A stretch of DNA of 64,000 nucleotides. Origin: Sporomusa sphaeroides DSM 2875 (lineage in GTDB: Bacteria > Bacillota > Negativicutes > Sporomusales > Sporomusaceae). The stretch is taken from positions 3,841,001-3,905,000 of the forward strand of contig NZ_CP146991.1 in assembly GCF_001941975.2 (NCBI RefSeq), given 5' to 3'. Under the pieces are notes generated by a model. It made no database searches. It was given only the letters and a program-made list of their open reading frames with translations, and was not told the origin of the DNA. Below are positions 8,471 to 17,757 of this stretch, in pieces. The position numbers and the translations under genes are program-made. Within the stretch, counting starts at the first letter, position 1. The number at the start of each line of letters is the position of its first letter.

Positions 8471-9391
8471 TCAACCCGTCTTACCGCTTGTTTCCTCAGT
8501 CATGACTATTTCCGCGGCAGGCTGCTGAATACTTTGCAGCTGGGTTAACAGCATACCTGCCAGCATCAGACCGCATCCCAGCATTTCCTGAAAACCTAAG
8601 CGCTCCCCCAGCAGAAAGAAGCCGCCAATGACCGCAAAAACGGTTTCCATACTCAGAATAATGGCAGCATGCGACGGCGGCGAATATTTCTGGCCAAGAA
8701 CCTGCAGCGTATAAGCTACCCCGACAGAGACAACACCGCCGTACAGAATAGGAATCAGTGCCCCGGTAAGTCCTTCAACAGCTATTGTTTCAGACCAGAG
8801 TGCAATTCCCAGACTGAGTACACCACAGGTAACAAACTGGTAAAATGACAGCAGCAATACATTAATCCGGTTGGCATAATAACCGATAAGCAGGATATGT
8901 ATGGCCCAGAACAAAGAGCCCACCAGCTGCAGCAGGTCACCATAAGCAATGGAAAAGCTTTCTTTCACGCATAACAGATACAGACCAATAATCGCCAGCA
9001 TTGCGCTAATCCGGGTAGTAAGACTAACATACTGTTTCAGAAACAATCCCAAAATCGGCACCAGCACAATATACAGGCAGGTGATAAAGGCCGCCTTGCC
9101 TGCCGTGGTATAAATCAGGCCAATTTGCTGCAGCGAGGCGGCGGTAAACAGGACTAAGCCCGCAAGAATCCCCGCCCGTACTGCATCCCCGGAATTGCCG
9201 GCAGTAGTTTGCCGCGTTGTATTACGATAGTAAAAGAGCATTGGCAGTAACGAAAGACTGCCCAGCAAGAACCGGACTCCATTGAAGGTAAACGGACCAA
9301 CATGGTCCATGCCTACCCGCTGGGCTACAAAGGCCAGCCCCCAGATGGCGGCCGCCAGGAGCAGCAGCAGGTTTGATTGTAAAGCACCCAT
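8471..9391 (-). CDS. DMT-superfamily (EamA) transporter
   Basis: A 306-residue membrane protein with two EamA repeats and about ten hydrophobic segments. The start WGLAFVAQRVGMDHVGPF and the end motif FFLLGERLGFQEMLGCGL are typical of EamA exporters. AAAAGGAG precedes ATG 9391. It lies four bases after the MATE gene stop and 27 bases before the AraC gene, so MATE, EamA and AraC probably form one transcript. The transported substrate is unknown. Confidence 0.88.
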   Translation of the reverse strand: MGALQSNLLLLLAAAIWGLAFVAQRVGMDHVGPFTFNGVRFLLGSLSLLPMLFYYRNTTRQTTAGNSGDAVRAGILAGLVLFTAASLQQIGLIYTTAGKAAFITCLYIVLVPILGLFLKQYVSLTTRISAMLAIIGLYLLCVKESFSIAYGDLLQLVGSLFWAIHILLIGYYANRINVLLLSFYQFVTCGVLSLGIALWSETIAVEGLTGALIPILYGGVVSVGVAYTLQVLGQKYSPPSHAAIILSMETVFAVIGGFFLLGERLGFQEMLGCGLMLAGMLLTQLQSIQQPAAEIVMTEETSGKTG

Positions 9392-9395
9392 TTTT

Positions 9396-10757
9396 TTACT
9401 CCTTTTCCGCTAGTTTAGTATATTTTTTCTGCAGACGGATTAAGCGTAAGAGCAGCACCACCGCTCCGACAGCCAGGCCGACAATAAACCCAACCCAATA
9501 GCCATAGGCCTGGAGGGGCGAATAGTTTGCCAGAAAATATCCCACCGGCATACCAATAAACCAATACGATATGATAGCCATCAGCAGCGTTATCTTAACA
9601 TCCTTATAGCCGCGCAGGGCTCCCTGAATAGGGGCGGCAATGGCGTCGGAAAGCTGAAAAAAGATGGCATATACGAGGAAATTCCGGACTAACTCCAGTA
9701 CGGCCGGATCTTCGGTGTATAACCTTGCGATTTGGTTATTAAACGCAAATAAACCGGCAGCAAAAATAATTCCGACAAAAACTGCAATTCCTATCCCCAG
9801 ATAACTGTATTGCCTCGCGTCATGATAACGGCGCGCCCCTGCCTCATACCCCACCACAATGGTTAAGGTTATGCCAATACTCAGCGGCACCATATATATT
9901 ACCCCGGCAAAGTTAATGGCTGCCTGATGGGCCGCGATAACTGCCGTACCATATTCACTCATTAATAAAGCCACTACCGAAAAAATCGCGACCTCACAGA
10001 AAATCGACAGTCCGATCGGCAAGCCGACAACTAATAATTCCCGCCAGGCGGTAAATGAAATGCCGGGGAAAGCGGCAAAAATCCGGTAGCCTTTAAACGG
10101 CTCTACATAGCGTACAACACCGATACTGATAATAAGAAGGCACCAGTAAGTCAGGGCAGAACCATAACCTGCGCCTACACCGCCAAGCTGAGGGAAACCG
10201 AATTTCCCAAAAATCAGCAGATAATTCAGCGCAATATTAATCGGTACGGCACACAGGGTGATCAGCATGGTGACCCGGGTATACCCCAGGGAATCAATAA
10301 AATTCCTCAGCACGGCTGCAGCAAATAAAGGAACAATACCAATTGCCAGTGCACACAGGAAGTGAAAGGCAATCCGATGCACAGCCCCTTCTAAATCCAT
10401 GGTATTGAGCAGCGGCAGCAGCACTGCCGAACCCGCGCCGATGACGACCAGCCCCAATATCAGGGCCAAATACAGGCCCTGAATGACGTAAAAAGGCATA
10501 GCCGCTTTCCGTCCGGCACCATGGAGTTGGGCTAAGATGGGAGTAAGCCCGCCCAAAACGCCGCTGATACCCGTAAATACCGGGAGCCACAGATTAGTAC
10601 CGATAGCAACTCCTGCCAAATCATAAGGACTTACCTGGCCGGCCATGATGGTGTCAAAAAAGCCTGTCGCCGTAAGTGAAAGCTGCGCAATAAATATCGG
10701 GAAAAAGATAAAAAGAAATTGCCTTGTCTTGTCCCGCAAAGATCTTGTCTGGTTCAC
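9396..10757 (-). CDS. MATE-family efflux transporter
   Basis: A 453-residue protein with about twelve hydrophobic segments in two homologous halves, of the NorM-like multidrug and toxin extrusion family; the N-terminal half carries DTIMAGQVSPYDLAGVAIG. MATE pumps exchange sodium or protons for cationic drugs and metabolites. The start is GTG 10757, with GAGGTG five bases ahead. It heads the MATE-EamA-AraC group and is divergent from larA. Substrate is not readable from sequence. Confidence 0.9.
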   Translation of the reverse strand: MNQTRSLRDKTRQFLFIFFPIFIAQLSLTATGFFDTIMAGQVSPYDLAGVAIGTNLWLPVFTGISGVLGGLTPILAQLHGAGRKAAMPFYVIQGLYLALILGLVVIGAGSAVLLPLLNTMDLEGAVHRIAFHFLCALAIGIVPLFAAAVLRNFIDSLGYTRVTMLITLCAVPINIALNYLLIFGKFGFPQLGGVGAGYGSALTYWCLLIISIGVVRYVEPFKGYRIFAAFPGISFTAWRELLVVGLPIGLSIFCEVAIFSVVALLMSEYGTAVIAAHQAAINFAGVIYMVPLSIGITLTIVVGYEAGARRYHDARQYSYLGIGIAVFVGIIFAAGLFAFNNQIARLYTEDPAVLELVRNFLVYAIFFQLSDAIAAPIQGALRGYKDVKITLLMAIISYWFIGMPVGYFLANYSPLQAYGYWVGFIVGLAVGAVVLLLRLIRLQKKYTKLAEKE

Positions 10758-10910
10758 GTAGTCACCTCAATAAACAAAGAAAGAAAAGACCTGGCCTGTG
10801 CCAAGCCTTAAGCTTATCAATATAATAGCACCAATCCAACGCCCCGTCCAGTTTCCTCCAGGCCGAAAAACGGCAGTATATAGTTAATTCTAGCAGATCC
10901 CTTATGTTCC

Positions 10911-10939
10911 TTGCAGGAATATTTGCTTCTGCCTAGAAT
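10911..10939 (+). promoter_or_regulatory. Candidate larA promoter
   Basis: TTGCAG (10911-10916), a 17-base spacer and TAGAAT (10934-10939) would start transcription near 10946, about 65 bases ahead of larA. The match is fair, not perfect. Confidence 0.5.
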
Positions 10940-10954
10940 AAAACAATGTTTTCA

Positions 10955-10984
10955 AATGTAATATTTTATGCTTAATTTTACATT
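10955..10984 (+). promoter_or_regulatory. Inverted repeat in the larA leader, NikR-like spacing
   Basis: AATGTAA (10955-10961) and TTACATT (10978-10984) form a perfect inverted repeat separated by exactly 16 bases, the spacing of the classical NikR operator (GTATGA-N16-TCATAC), though the half-sites differ. It lies just downstream of the predicted promoter, where a repressor would block transcription. No regulator gene is adjacent. Confidence 0.4.
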
Positions 10985-11011
10985 ATATATGTTTCATATG
11001 GAGGAGTAAAC

Positions 11012-12307
11012 ATGCTAAAAGATTTTGTTCTCGGCTTGGGTGACAAGGAAGTCTCGATTGCCCTGCCGGAAAAACAGGTTATTCACGTTATCGAGGGGAA
11101 AGCTGTCGAAGCCATTGCCGATGTACCGGCAGCGGTAAAAGCCGCCGTAACTCAGCCCATCGGCTCCCCGCCACTGCCGAAAGTAGTTAAGGCCGGGGAT
11201 AAGGTTGTCATTATTGCCAGTGATATCACCCGCCAATGGATTAGCTATCCGCGCTTTCTGCCCGCACTGCTAAATGAACTGAACCAGGCCGGCATACCTG
11301 ACAGTGATATCAAGCTGGTTGTCAGCCTGGGCTCGCACCGGCGCCACACCGACCAGGAGAATGTCCAGGTCTACGGCGAGGAAACAGTAGGCCGTATTCA
11401 GATTGTTCAAAGCTACGCACCGGCTGCCGAAGATTTTGTTTATACCGGCAAAACCTCACGCGGCGTGGAAACCTATATCAATAAACATGTCGTCAATGCC
11501 GACAAAGTCATTATGACCGGCGGTATTATCTATCACCCCATGGCCGGCTTCGGCGGCGGCCGCAAAGCCATTGTGCCGGGTGTTGCCGGTTATTCCACCA
11601 TTCAGGGCAACCACACCTTCTGCCTGCATGAGGTTATCGGCCAGGGTGTCAACCCTAACTGCATGTCCGGTAAGCTGGAAGGCAACAACATGCATGAAGA
11701 CATGAGCGAAATGGCTGCCATGCTCAAACACACCTTTCTGCTCAACGCCGTCTTCACCCCGACAGGACAATTTGCCCGCTTTGTCGCCGGACATCCTTAT
11801 ACGGCCTGGCTGGAAGGCTGCAAAACAGTGGAGGAAATCTTTGGTGTGCCCATTACCGCCAAAGCCGACCTGGTCATTGCATCTGCCGGCGGCTTCCCCA
11901 AAGATATCAACCTGTATCAGGGGACAAAAACCACCGAAAACGCCATCATGGCTGTCAAGGACGATGGGGTTATCATTGCCCTGTTAGAATGCCGTGATAT
12001 TATGGAACCGCCTGATTTCAGCGGCTGGTTCAACTACGAATCCCTCTATGACCGGGAAATTGCCCTGCGCAAAGCCTTTACCGTTCCCGGCTTCATTGCT
12101 CTTAAAACCGGACTTATGGCCAAAAAAGTGCCGCATATTATTGTTACCCTGCCGCAAAACAAGGAGTTCATGGAAAAGGCCGGCCTAATTGCCGTCACTA
12201 CCCTGGAAGAAGCCATGGCCATCGCTGAACAAAAGCTTAACCGCAAAGACTACACCATTACGGTCATGCCGCATGCTGCCAATACAGTACCGCTGCTGCA
12301 GGGCTAA
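11012..12307 (+). CDS. larA: Nickel-dependent lactate racemase LarA
   Basis: A 431-residue LarA. The residues that hold the nickel-pincer nucleotide and do catalysis in Lactobacillus LarA are all in register: D71 and R74 (DITR), H109 (SLGSHRRHT), H175 and the cofactor-attachment lysine K185 (HPMAGFGGGRK, ten apart), and H201 (GNHT, sixteen further). It should interconvert D- and L-lactate in the cytoplasm. GGAGGAG precedes the ATG. It is convergent with lutC, which together with LutA, LutB and the lactate permease would oxidise one lactate isomer. The maturation genes larB, larC and larE are not in the window, and the active enzyme depends on them. A nickel importer follows within 6 kb. The broader LarA family includes racemases of other 2-hydroxy acids, so lactate rests partly on context. 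Confidence 0.9.
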   Translation: MLKDFVLGLGDKEVSIALPEKQVIHVIEGKAVEAIADVPAAVKAAVTQPIGSPPLPKVVKAGDKVVIIASDITRQWISYPRFLPALLNELNQAGIPDSDIKLVVSLGSHRRHTDQENVQVYGEETVGRIQIVQSYAPAAEDFVYTGKTSRGVETYINKHVVNADKVIMTGGIIYHPMAGFGGGRKAIVPGVAGYSTIQGNHTFCLHEVIGQGVNPNCMSGKLEGNNMHEDMSEMAAMLKHTFLLNAVFTPTGQFARFVAGHPYTAWLEGCKTVEEIFGVPITAKADLVIASAGGFPKDINLYQGTKTTENAIMAVKDDGVIIALLECRDIMEPPDFSGWFNYESLYDREIALRKAFTVPGFIALKTGLMAKKVPHIIVTLPQNKEFMEKAGLIAVTTLEEAMAIAEQKLNRKDYTITVMPHAANTVPLLQG

Positions 12308-12336
12308 TCAAATCCCCTATACTTTCCGTCAAACTC

Positions 12337-12375
12337 AAAAACGCCGGAGCAAACTCAGTCTGCTCCGGCGTTTTT
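12337..12375. terminator. Bidirectional intrinsic terminator between larA and lutC
   Basis: A 15-bp perfect stem (12337-12351 with 12361-12375) with a nine-base loop has A-runs on one side and T-runs on the other, so it can end both convergent transcripts. Confidence 0.9.
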
Positions 12376-12396
12376 TTATTTTCACGGCTTGTTGGC

Positions 12397-13104
12397 TCAG
12401 TCGTCGATAACAACAGCCCACATGCGAAAAGGGCCATGCACCCCGATGGATAAATCCATCTCAATATCAGAGGTCCGGCTGGGACCTGTTATAAAGTCAA
12501 TTGCCGAAGGCAAAGCTCCCTGCCCGCGCCGCTCCAGCAAAATTCTCATTACCGTAGACATGGTGGGAACAATATCCGACCTGTTCATAACCGCAATATG
12601 GGTTGGCGGCAGCAGACTTACCGAGCGTCCGGAGTTTTCCCCGTTAAACAAAGCTACCGTGCCGGTGTAGCCAATGGCGTAATTGACCCAGGTGATGCCA
12701 ACATCGGCTTGTTCTGCCAGTTCGATCAGCTCTCGCCGCGAAGTGTCACGGTTCCAGAAAGCCGTTTTAACACCCAGCCGTGTACTATCGATATATTCGC
12801 GCAGCTTGGCGTGATCCCAGAGAATCGCCGATTTGGCATTCAGTACTTTCAGCCACAATTTTATCTGGTTAGTGGCTTCCGCACCGTTCCGGACAATAGC
12901 CACCCTGCCGGTCAAGGCCTCCAGGTTGCTTTTGAAGAGTGCCAGCGGCTGATCTTCCTCAAACTTTTGCTCCCGCCAAAAAGCAGGCGGTCCGGCTTCC
13001 TGCCGTTCCGGCAGTTCGGCGAGAACCGTTTTACGTCCTAAAGCGTTAGCTACGGTTTGCAAAAACATGTTTTCCTGCGAAAGGTCTTCCTGTATGTCTG
13101 TCAT
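12397..13104 (-). CDS. lutC: Lactate utilisation protein LutC (LUD domain)
   Basis: A 235-residue LUD-domain protein of the LutC/YkgG family. The C-terminal half holds the typical VGITWVNYAIGYTGTVAL and FITGPSRTSDIE segments. LutC is the small subunit of the LutABC iron-sulfur complex that oxidises L-lactate to pyruvate. The gene is last in lutABC, thirteen bases after lutB. Confidence 0.93.
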   Translation of the reverse strand: MTDIQEDLSQENMFLQTVANALGRKTVLAELPERQEAGPPAFWREQKFEEDQPLALFKSNLEALTGRVAIVRNGAEATNQIKLWLKVLNAKSAILWDHAKLREYIDSTRLGVKTAFWNRDTSRRELIELAEQADVGITWVNYAIGYTGTVALFNGENSGRSVSLLPPTHIAVMNRSDIVPTMSTVMRILLERRGQGALPSAIDFITGPSRTSDIEMDLSIGVHGPFRMWAVVIDD

Positions 13105-13117
13105 AAAATCACCTCAC

Positions 13118-14530
13118 CTACTTCTCGCGTTTTTTCCAGCGGTCCCGGAAGGTTTTATCAGCGGCTGCCGGCAGATAGCGTGAGTTGGTCCAATTTGCCA
13201 GGATGGGCAATGCGGCGGTGATATAGCCGTTTTTGACAAGTGGCTTCTGCCCCAGGGAAGCAGCCTTCATGGCGAATTTATAGGTACTGGGCAGTTTGAA
13301 AAACCGTTTCCACATACCAAAGGCAAATTTTTCAACCGCGTCGGTATGACCGGCGCTCACCCGTTTTTGCCGCAGGTTAAACAATAGCTCCTGCAGCGGA
13401 ATCTTGGCCGGACAGGCAAAGGTGCAAGCCGCACACAAGGTAGAGGCATAGGGCAGTTCGCCCCAAAAGACCATATCGTTTTCCAGCAGCGGCGTAATCA
13501 CCGAACCTATGGGACCGCCGTAAACCGAACCATAGGCATGTCCGCCGATCTGGCGGTATACAGGGCAGACGTTAAAGCACGCACCGCAGCGAATACAATG
13601 CAGTGCCGCCCGGTATTCCTCATCTGCCAAAATGCGTGAACGTCCGTTGTCCACTATGACCAGGTGGAACTGTTCACAGCCATCAATATCACCAGGCTGG
13701 CGCGGGCCGTTAATCACCGAAACATAGCTGGTCACTTTCTGCCCGGTGGCGCTGCGCGGCAGCATGGACAAAACGGTTTCCAAATCTTCAAAGGTCGGGA
13801 CAATTCGTTCCATCCCCATAACAGTGATTACGACTTTAGGCAGTGCTGTGCTTAAACGGGCGTTGCCCTCATTGGTAACCAGGGTAATCGAGCCGGTTTC
13901 GGCAACAGCAAAATTACAGCCGGTAATCCCCACATCGGCATTCATAAACTTGTCACGCAAAACTTTGCGGGCAAACCGGGTAAGCGCCGGCGTATCAGGC
14001 TCTACCTTCTCACCGTTTACCCGGGAAAATAGTTCGGCAATCTGGTAACGGTTCTTATGAATGGCAGGCACAATGATGTGGGATGGCGTTTCTCCGGCCA
14101 ACTGCAGAATATATTCCGCCAGATCGCTTTCCACTACCTCCATCCCGGCCGCCTCCAGGGCAGAATTAAGGTGAATTTCCTCCGTAACCATAGATTTGGA
14201 CTTTACAATATGTTTTGCTTCATACTGTTGGCACAGTTTGGCAATAAGCTGCCGGGCCTCTCCGGCGGTGGAGGCAAAGTGAACCTTGCCGCCTGCTTTT
14301 CTTATATTTTGGGTCAGTAATGCCAAATAATAATCAAGGTGGTCCACGGTATGCTCACGGATCAACCGGGTTTGTTCCCGCCACTCTTCCCAATTGGGGA
14401 GCTCGCGGGCTGCCTTGTCCTTGTTGCCGCTTAAGCGATCCACCGCTTTGCGGACAGCCTGACGCATCTGTTCATCCTTTAACGCTTTGGCTGCCCTGTC
14501 GCGAAGGTGCAGCACCGGCCTGTCACTCAT
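13118..14530 (-). CDS. lutB: Lactate utilisation iron-sulfur protein LutB
   Basis: A 470-residue protein with an N-terminal LUD domain (GITGCNFAVAETGSITLVTN) and a C-terminal ferredoxin-like part with CIRCGACFNVCP and CAACTFACP, which would hold two 4Fe-4S clusters. It is the central electron-transfer subunit of LutABC. Its start codon overlaps the lutA stop by four bases (ATGA), so translation is coupled. Length matches the family. Confidence 0.95.
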   Translation of the reverse strand: MSDRPVLHLRDRAAKALKDEQMRQAVRKAVDRLSGNKDKAARELPNWEEWREQTRLIREHTVDHLDYYLALLTQNIRKAGGKVHFASTAGEARQLIAKLCQQYEAKHIVKSKSMVTEEIHLNSALEAAGMEVVESDLAEYILQLAGETPSHIIVPAIHKNRYQIAELFSRVNGEKVEPDTPALTRFARKVLRDKFMNADVGITGCNFAVAETGSITLVTNEGNARLSTALPKVVITVMGMERIVPTFEDLETVLSMLPRSATGQKVTSYVSVINGPRQPGDIDGCEQFHLVIVDNGRSRILADEEYRAALHCIRCGACFNVCPVYRQIGGHAYGSVYGGPIGSVITPLLENDMVFWGELPYASTLCAACTFACPAKIPLQELLFNLRQKRVSAGHTDAVEKFAFGMWKRFFKLPSTYKFAMKAASLGQKPLVKNGYITAALPILANWTNSRYLPAAADKTFRDRWKKREK

Positions 14531-15255
14531 GTTCTCAGCCCCTCATCTAACAATTCAGCAATATGCATAACACGTACATTGGACTTTTGCTTTTTCAGCC
14601 TGCCGTCAATATTCATCAGACAGCTTAAATCCACACCGACAAGGACATCGGCTTTGGTTTCCAGAATGTGTTTGGCTTTTTCATCCACCATGGCTTCCGA
14701 TATTTCCGGCAATTTTATCGAGAAGGTACCGCCAAAGCCACAGCAGGCTTCTTCATGCGGCATAGGCACATAATCTATGTCCTTTATGTTCCGGAGCAAG
14801 GTATGAATATATTGGTCGGTATGTAAAAATCTCCGGGCATGGCAGCTGGAATGATAGGTTACCCGGTGCGGAAAACGCGCCCCCAAATCTTCCTGCTTCA
14901 ATACTTTAACGACAAATTCACTAAACTCATAAATTTTCCCGATTAATTCCTGAGCCTGTCGATACTGTGTTGAATTCTTTTCAAACAAGACCGGATAGTA
15001 TTCCTTGACAGCAGTAATACAGGAACCGGCCGGAGCCACCACATACTCGCTGTGCGCAAAAGCCGCAAGCATGGTCTCGGCTATCGGTTTGGCATAGTCC
15101 CAATAACCGCTGCTTAGCGCCGGTTGGCCACAGCAAGTCTGTTCCGGCGGAAAATCCAGGGTCACCCCGAGTTTTTCCAGAACACGCACCATGGACTCGC
15201 CAACCCGGGGATACATACTGTCACAAATACAGGTAATAAAAATAGATGCTTTCAT
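14527..15255 (-). CDS. lutA: Lactate utilisation protein LutA (CCG-domain Fe-S oxidoreductase)
   Basis: A 242-residue protein with two CCG motifs (TCCGQPALSSGY and ACCGFGGTF), the cysteine-rich repeats that hold an iron-sulfur cluster in LutA, GlpC and HdrB-like proteins. ATG 15255 is chosen because GGGGAGG lies nine bases ahead; the earlier ATG 15276 precedes that site. It is the first gene of lutABC and is divergent from the lactate permease, so the 212-base gap must hold both promoters; I see no clear operator there. Confidence 0.94.
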   Translation of the reverse strand: MKASIFITCICDSMYPRVGESMVRVLEKLGVTLDFPPEQTCCGQPALSSGYWDYAKPIAETMLAAFAHSEYVVAPAGSCITAVKEYYPVLFEKNSTQYRQAQELIGKIYEFSEFVVKVLKQEDLGARFPHRVTYHSSCHARRFLHTDQYIHTLLRNIKDIDYVPMPHEEACCGFGGTFSIKLPEISEAMVDEKAKHILETKADVLVGVDLSCLMNIDGRLKKQKSNVRVMHIAELLDEGLRT

Positions 15256-15467
15256 TCCTTGGAACCTCCCCATCACGTTAGATTATCTATCAGTATATCT
15301 TCCACATTAAAATTCTTAAGTTATCTTCCAATAGTATCTTTTAACAAACCCTGCTATAGTTTGTGCATTTTATCCATCATTATCCTGTTTTTTTTACTCT
15401 GTGGCTGCAAATAATAGCATACATACACCAAAATAATCCTATAGCCTATTAGGGAGGAAATAACCAT

Positions 15468-17099
15468 ATGACTTGGACGCAAGAGTATCTGCCCTTGGGC
15501 AATCTCGCTTTATCGACCCTCGCGGCAGCCATTCCCATTATCGTGATCTTCTACCTGCTGGCCATTCGCCGCGCCCCCGGGCAAATAGCGGGAATCGCGG
15601 CAATGATAACGGCTTTTCTGGTGGCCGTGCTGGTCTATAAGATGCCGTTTACCACCGCGCTTACATCAACCATTATGGGTATCGCTTACGGCATCTTTCC
15701 TATCTTCTGGATTGTAATCACTGCCATATTCATTTACAACATGACGGTAGAAACCGGGAAATTTGACATTATTAAAAATTCCATTGCCACCATAACCGAC
15801 GACCGTCGCCTCCAGGCACTTTTAATTGCCTTTGCTTTCGGCGCTTTCTTAGAAGGTGCGGCCGGTTTCGGCACCCCTGTCGCCATCTCGGCAGGAATGC
15901 TGGTCGGCCTTGGCTTCAATCCGCTGTATGCCGCCGGTCTTTGCCTGATAGCCAACACGGCACCGGTTGCTTTTGGCGGTATCGGCATCCCTATCATTGT
16001 TGCCGGACAGGTTACCGGCATTGATACCATGAAGATAAGCCAGATGGTTGGCCGCCAATTGCCTTTCCTGTCAGCCATTATCCCCATCTGGTTAATCGTG
16101 CTGATGTCAGGCTGGAAGTCTGCTATGGAAGTGCTGCCAGCCTGCCTGATAGCCGGTATTTCTTTTGCTGTTGTACAGTTTTTCTCCTCCAATTACCTCG
16201 GTCCGGAACTGCCCGATATCCTTTCCTCACTGGCGGCCATTCTTTGCCTGACCCTTTTCCTCAAAACCTGGAAACCGGCTACAACCTGGCGTTTTCCCGG
16301 TGAGGAAAAAAGCAGTACTACCGCTGCCACCCGGCCTTCCTATTCTACCGGGGAACTGGTTACCGCCTGGGGACCATTTATCATCCTTACCGTTATGGTT
16401 ATTCTCTGGGGCCTGAAACCGATAAAGGCATTACTGGAAGCACCGACACTCTCAATTTATGTGGCCGGCCTGCACAATGCCGTTATTCAGGTTGCACCGA
16501 TTGCTAAAGTTCCCACCGCCATGGCAGCCGTCTATAAGCTCAACTGGCTGAGTGCGGCGGGAACCGCCTTATTCATTGCCAGTATCCTCTCAGCCCTGCT
16601 GTTGGGAGTGGGGCCCGGTCAATTCTTCCGTATTTTCGGCAAAACCTTCAAGCAATTAACCAAACCCTTAATTACCATTCCCGCCGTGCTGGGTCTCGCC
16701 TATATTATGAACTACTCCGGCATGAGCTCAAGCCTTGGTCTGTTTCTCGCAGGCACAGGTTCATTTTTCCCCTTCTTTTCAGCCTGGCTCGGCTGGCTGG
16801 GAGTATTTCTGACCGGTTCGGACACCTCTGCCAACGCCCTGTTTGGCAACCTGCAGTCGGTAACCGCCCAGCAGGTGGGTGTTGACCCTGTACTGACAGT
16901 AGCTGCCAACTCCTCCGGCGGCGTTACCGGCAAAATGATTTCCCCGCAAAGCATTGCCGTAGCCACCGCCGCTACCGGACTTGTCGGCAAGGAAGGCGAC
17001 CTGTTCAGCTTTACTGTCATGCATTCGCTGGTGCTTGCCGTAATTATCGGTATTATGACCTATCTGCAAGCCTATGTGCTGGCCTGGATGATTCCATAG
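15468..17099 (+). CDS. lldP: L-lactate permease, LctP/LldP family
   Basis: A 543-residue inner-membrane protein with about a dozen or more hydrophobic segments, starting MTWTQEYLPLGNLALSTL and ending in a conserved GVTGKMISPQSIAVATAATG block, both characteristic of the lactate permease family. It imports D- or L-lactate (and sometimes glycolate) with protons. It is divergent from lutABC and completes a lactate import, racemisation and oxidation set. GGGAGGAAATAACC precedes the ATG. Confidence 0.95.
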   Translation: MTWTQEYLPLGNLALSTLAAAIPIIVIFYLLAIRRAPGQIAGIAAMITAFLVAVLVYKMPFTTALTSTIMGIAYGIFPIFWIVITAIFIYNMTVETGKFDIIKNSIATITDDRRLQALLIAFAFGAFLEGAAGFGTPVAISAGMLVGLGFNPLYAAGLCLIANTAPVAFGGIGIPIIVAGQVTGIDTMKISQMVGRQLPFLSAIIPIWLIVLMSGWKSAMEVLPACLIAGISFAVVQFFSSNYLGPELPDILSSLAAILCLTLFLKTWKPATTWRFPGEEKSSTTAATRPSYSTGELVTAWGPFIILTVMVILWGLKPIKALLEAPTLSIYVAGLHNAVIQVAPIAKVPTAMAAVYKLNWLSAAGTALFIASILSALLLGVGPGQFFRIFGKTFKQLTKPLITIPAVLGLAYIMNYSGMSSSLGLFLAGTGSFFPFFSAWLGWLGVFLTGSDTSANALFGNLQSVTAQQVGVDPVLTVAANSSGGVTGKMISPQSIAVATAATGLVGKEGDLFSFTVMHSLVLAVIIGIMTYLQAYVLAWMIP

Positions 17100-17163
17100 C
17101 GCCCCAGCGTCGCAGCGTTGTATGACGGCTGCCCGCGCCGGGCCTTGTATCGGCACACAAAAT

Positions 17164-17217
17164 AAAAGGATGCCTCCGGTAGGTAGCATATAACCTACGG
17201 AGACATCCTTTTTCTAT
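17164..17217. terminator. Terminator between lactate permease and the GNAT gene
   Basis: An imperfect stem of about 16 bp (GGATG...TAGGT with ACCTA...CATCC) is followed by TTTTTC on the plus strand and has an A-run on the other side, serving both convergent genes. Confidence 0.8.
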
Positions 17218-17225
17218 TGTACTGT

Positions 17226-17741
17226 TTAAAGACTTTTATCCATATAAACCGTATCCAGCGGGTCGTTGCCAAGTTCGCGGATAATAAACTGCTGACTTAA
17301 CCAGAAGGGATAACCTCCCGGCAAAAACCGGTGGGTATGCAGACAGATGGCCGTATATCCCACACTGCGGCAATAATCCTCCATGACAGCCAGCAGCCTC
17401 CCGGCAATCCCCTGGCGGCGCAGCGAGCTGTCAATATAACAGCGGGATAATTCCGCCGTCCTGGGCACATCATAACAGCCTTTGACCTTATCAAGCCTGT
17501 CATCATATGGCCTGATGGCAATTGTCCCCACAACCTTCCCGGTTTGGTCAAAAGCGGCAAACATGGCCGTATTGTCTGCCAGCATATAGGCTTCCTCCAT
17601 ATGGGAGAGATCCCAGCGCACGGCTACGTCAGGTATATTGGGGTACACCTCATGCAGCATGGGAATAATAAAAGCCAGTGCGGCTTCCTTATCGTCTGCC
17701 GCTATTTTGCGAATCGTCCAATCCTTATATTTGATCTCCAT
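17226..17741 (-). CDS. GNAT-family N-acetyltransferase
   Basis: A 171-residue single GNAT domain. The acetyl-CoA binding loop appears as SSLRRQGIAGRLL, followed by a conserved IYLHTH-like stretch (AICLHTHRFLPGG). ATG 17741 has AAGGAGAGG ahead; a longer reading would run into nikE. It lies sixteen bases after nikE and is probably the last gene of the nickel operon, but its substrate is unknown and the link to nickel may be accidental. Confidence 0.85.
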   Translation of the reverse strand: MEIKYKDWTIRKIAADDKEAALAFIIPMLHEVYPNIPDVAVRWDLSHMEEAYMLADNTAMFAAFDQTGKVVGTIAIRPYDDRLDKVKGCYDVPRTAELSRCYIDSSLRRQGIAGRLLAVMEDYCRSVGYTAICLHTHRFLPGGYPFWLSQQFIIRELGNDPLDTVYMDKSL

Positions 17742-17757
17742 GCGACCCTCTCCTTTT

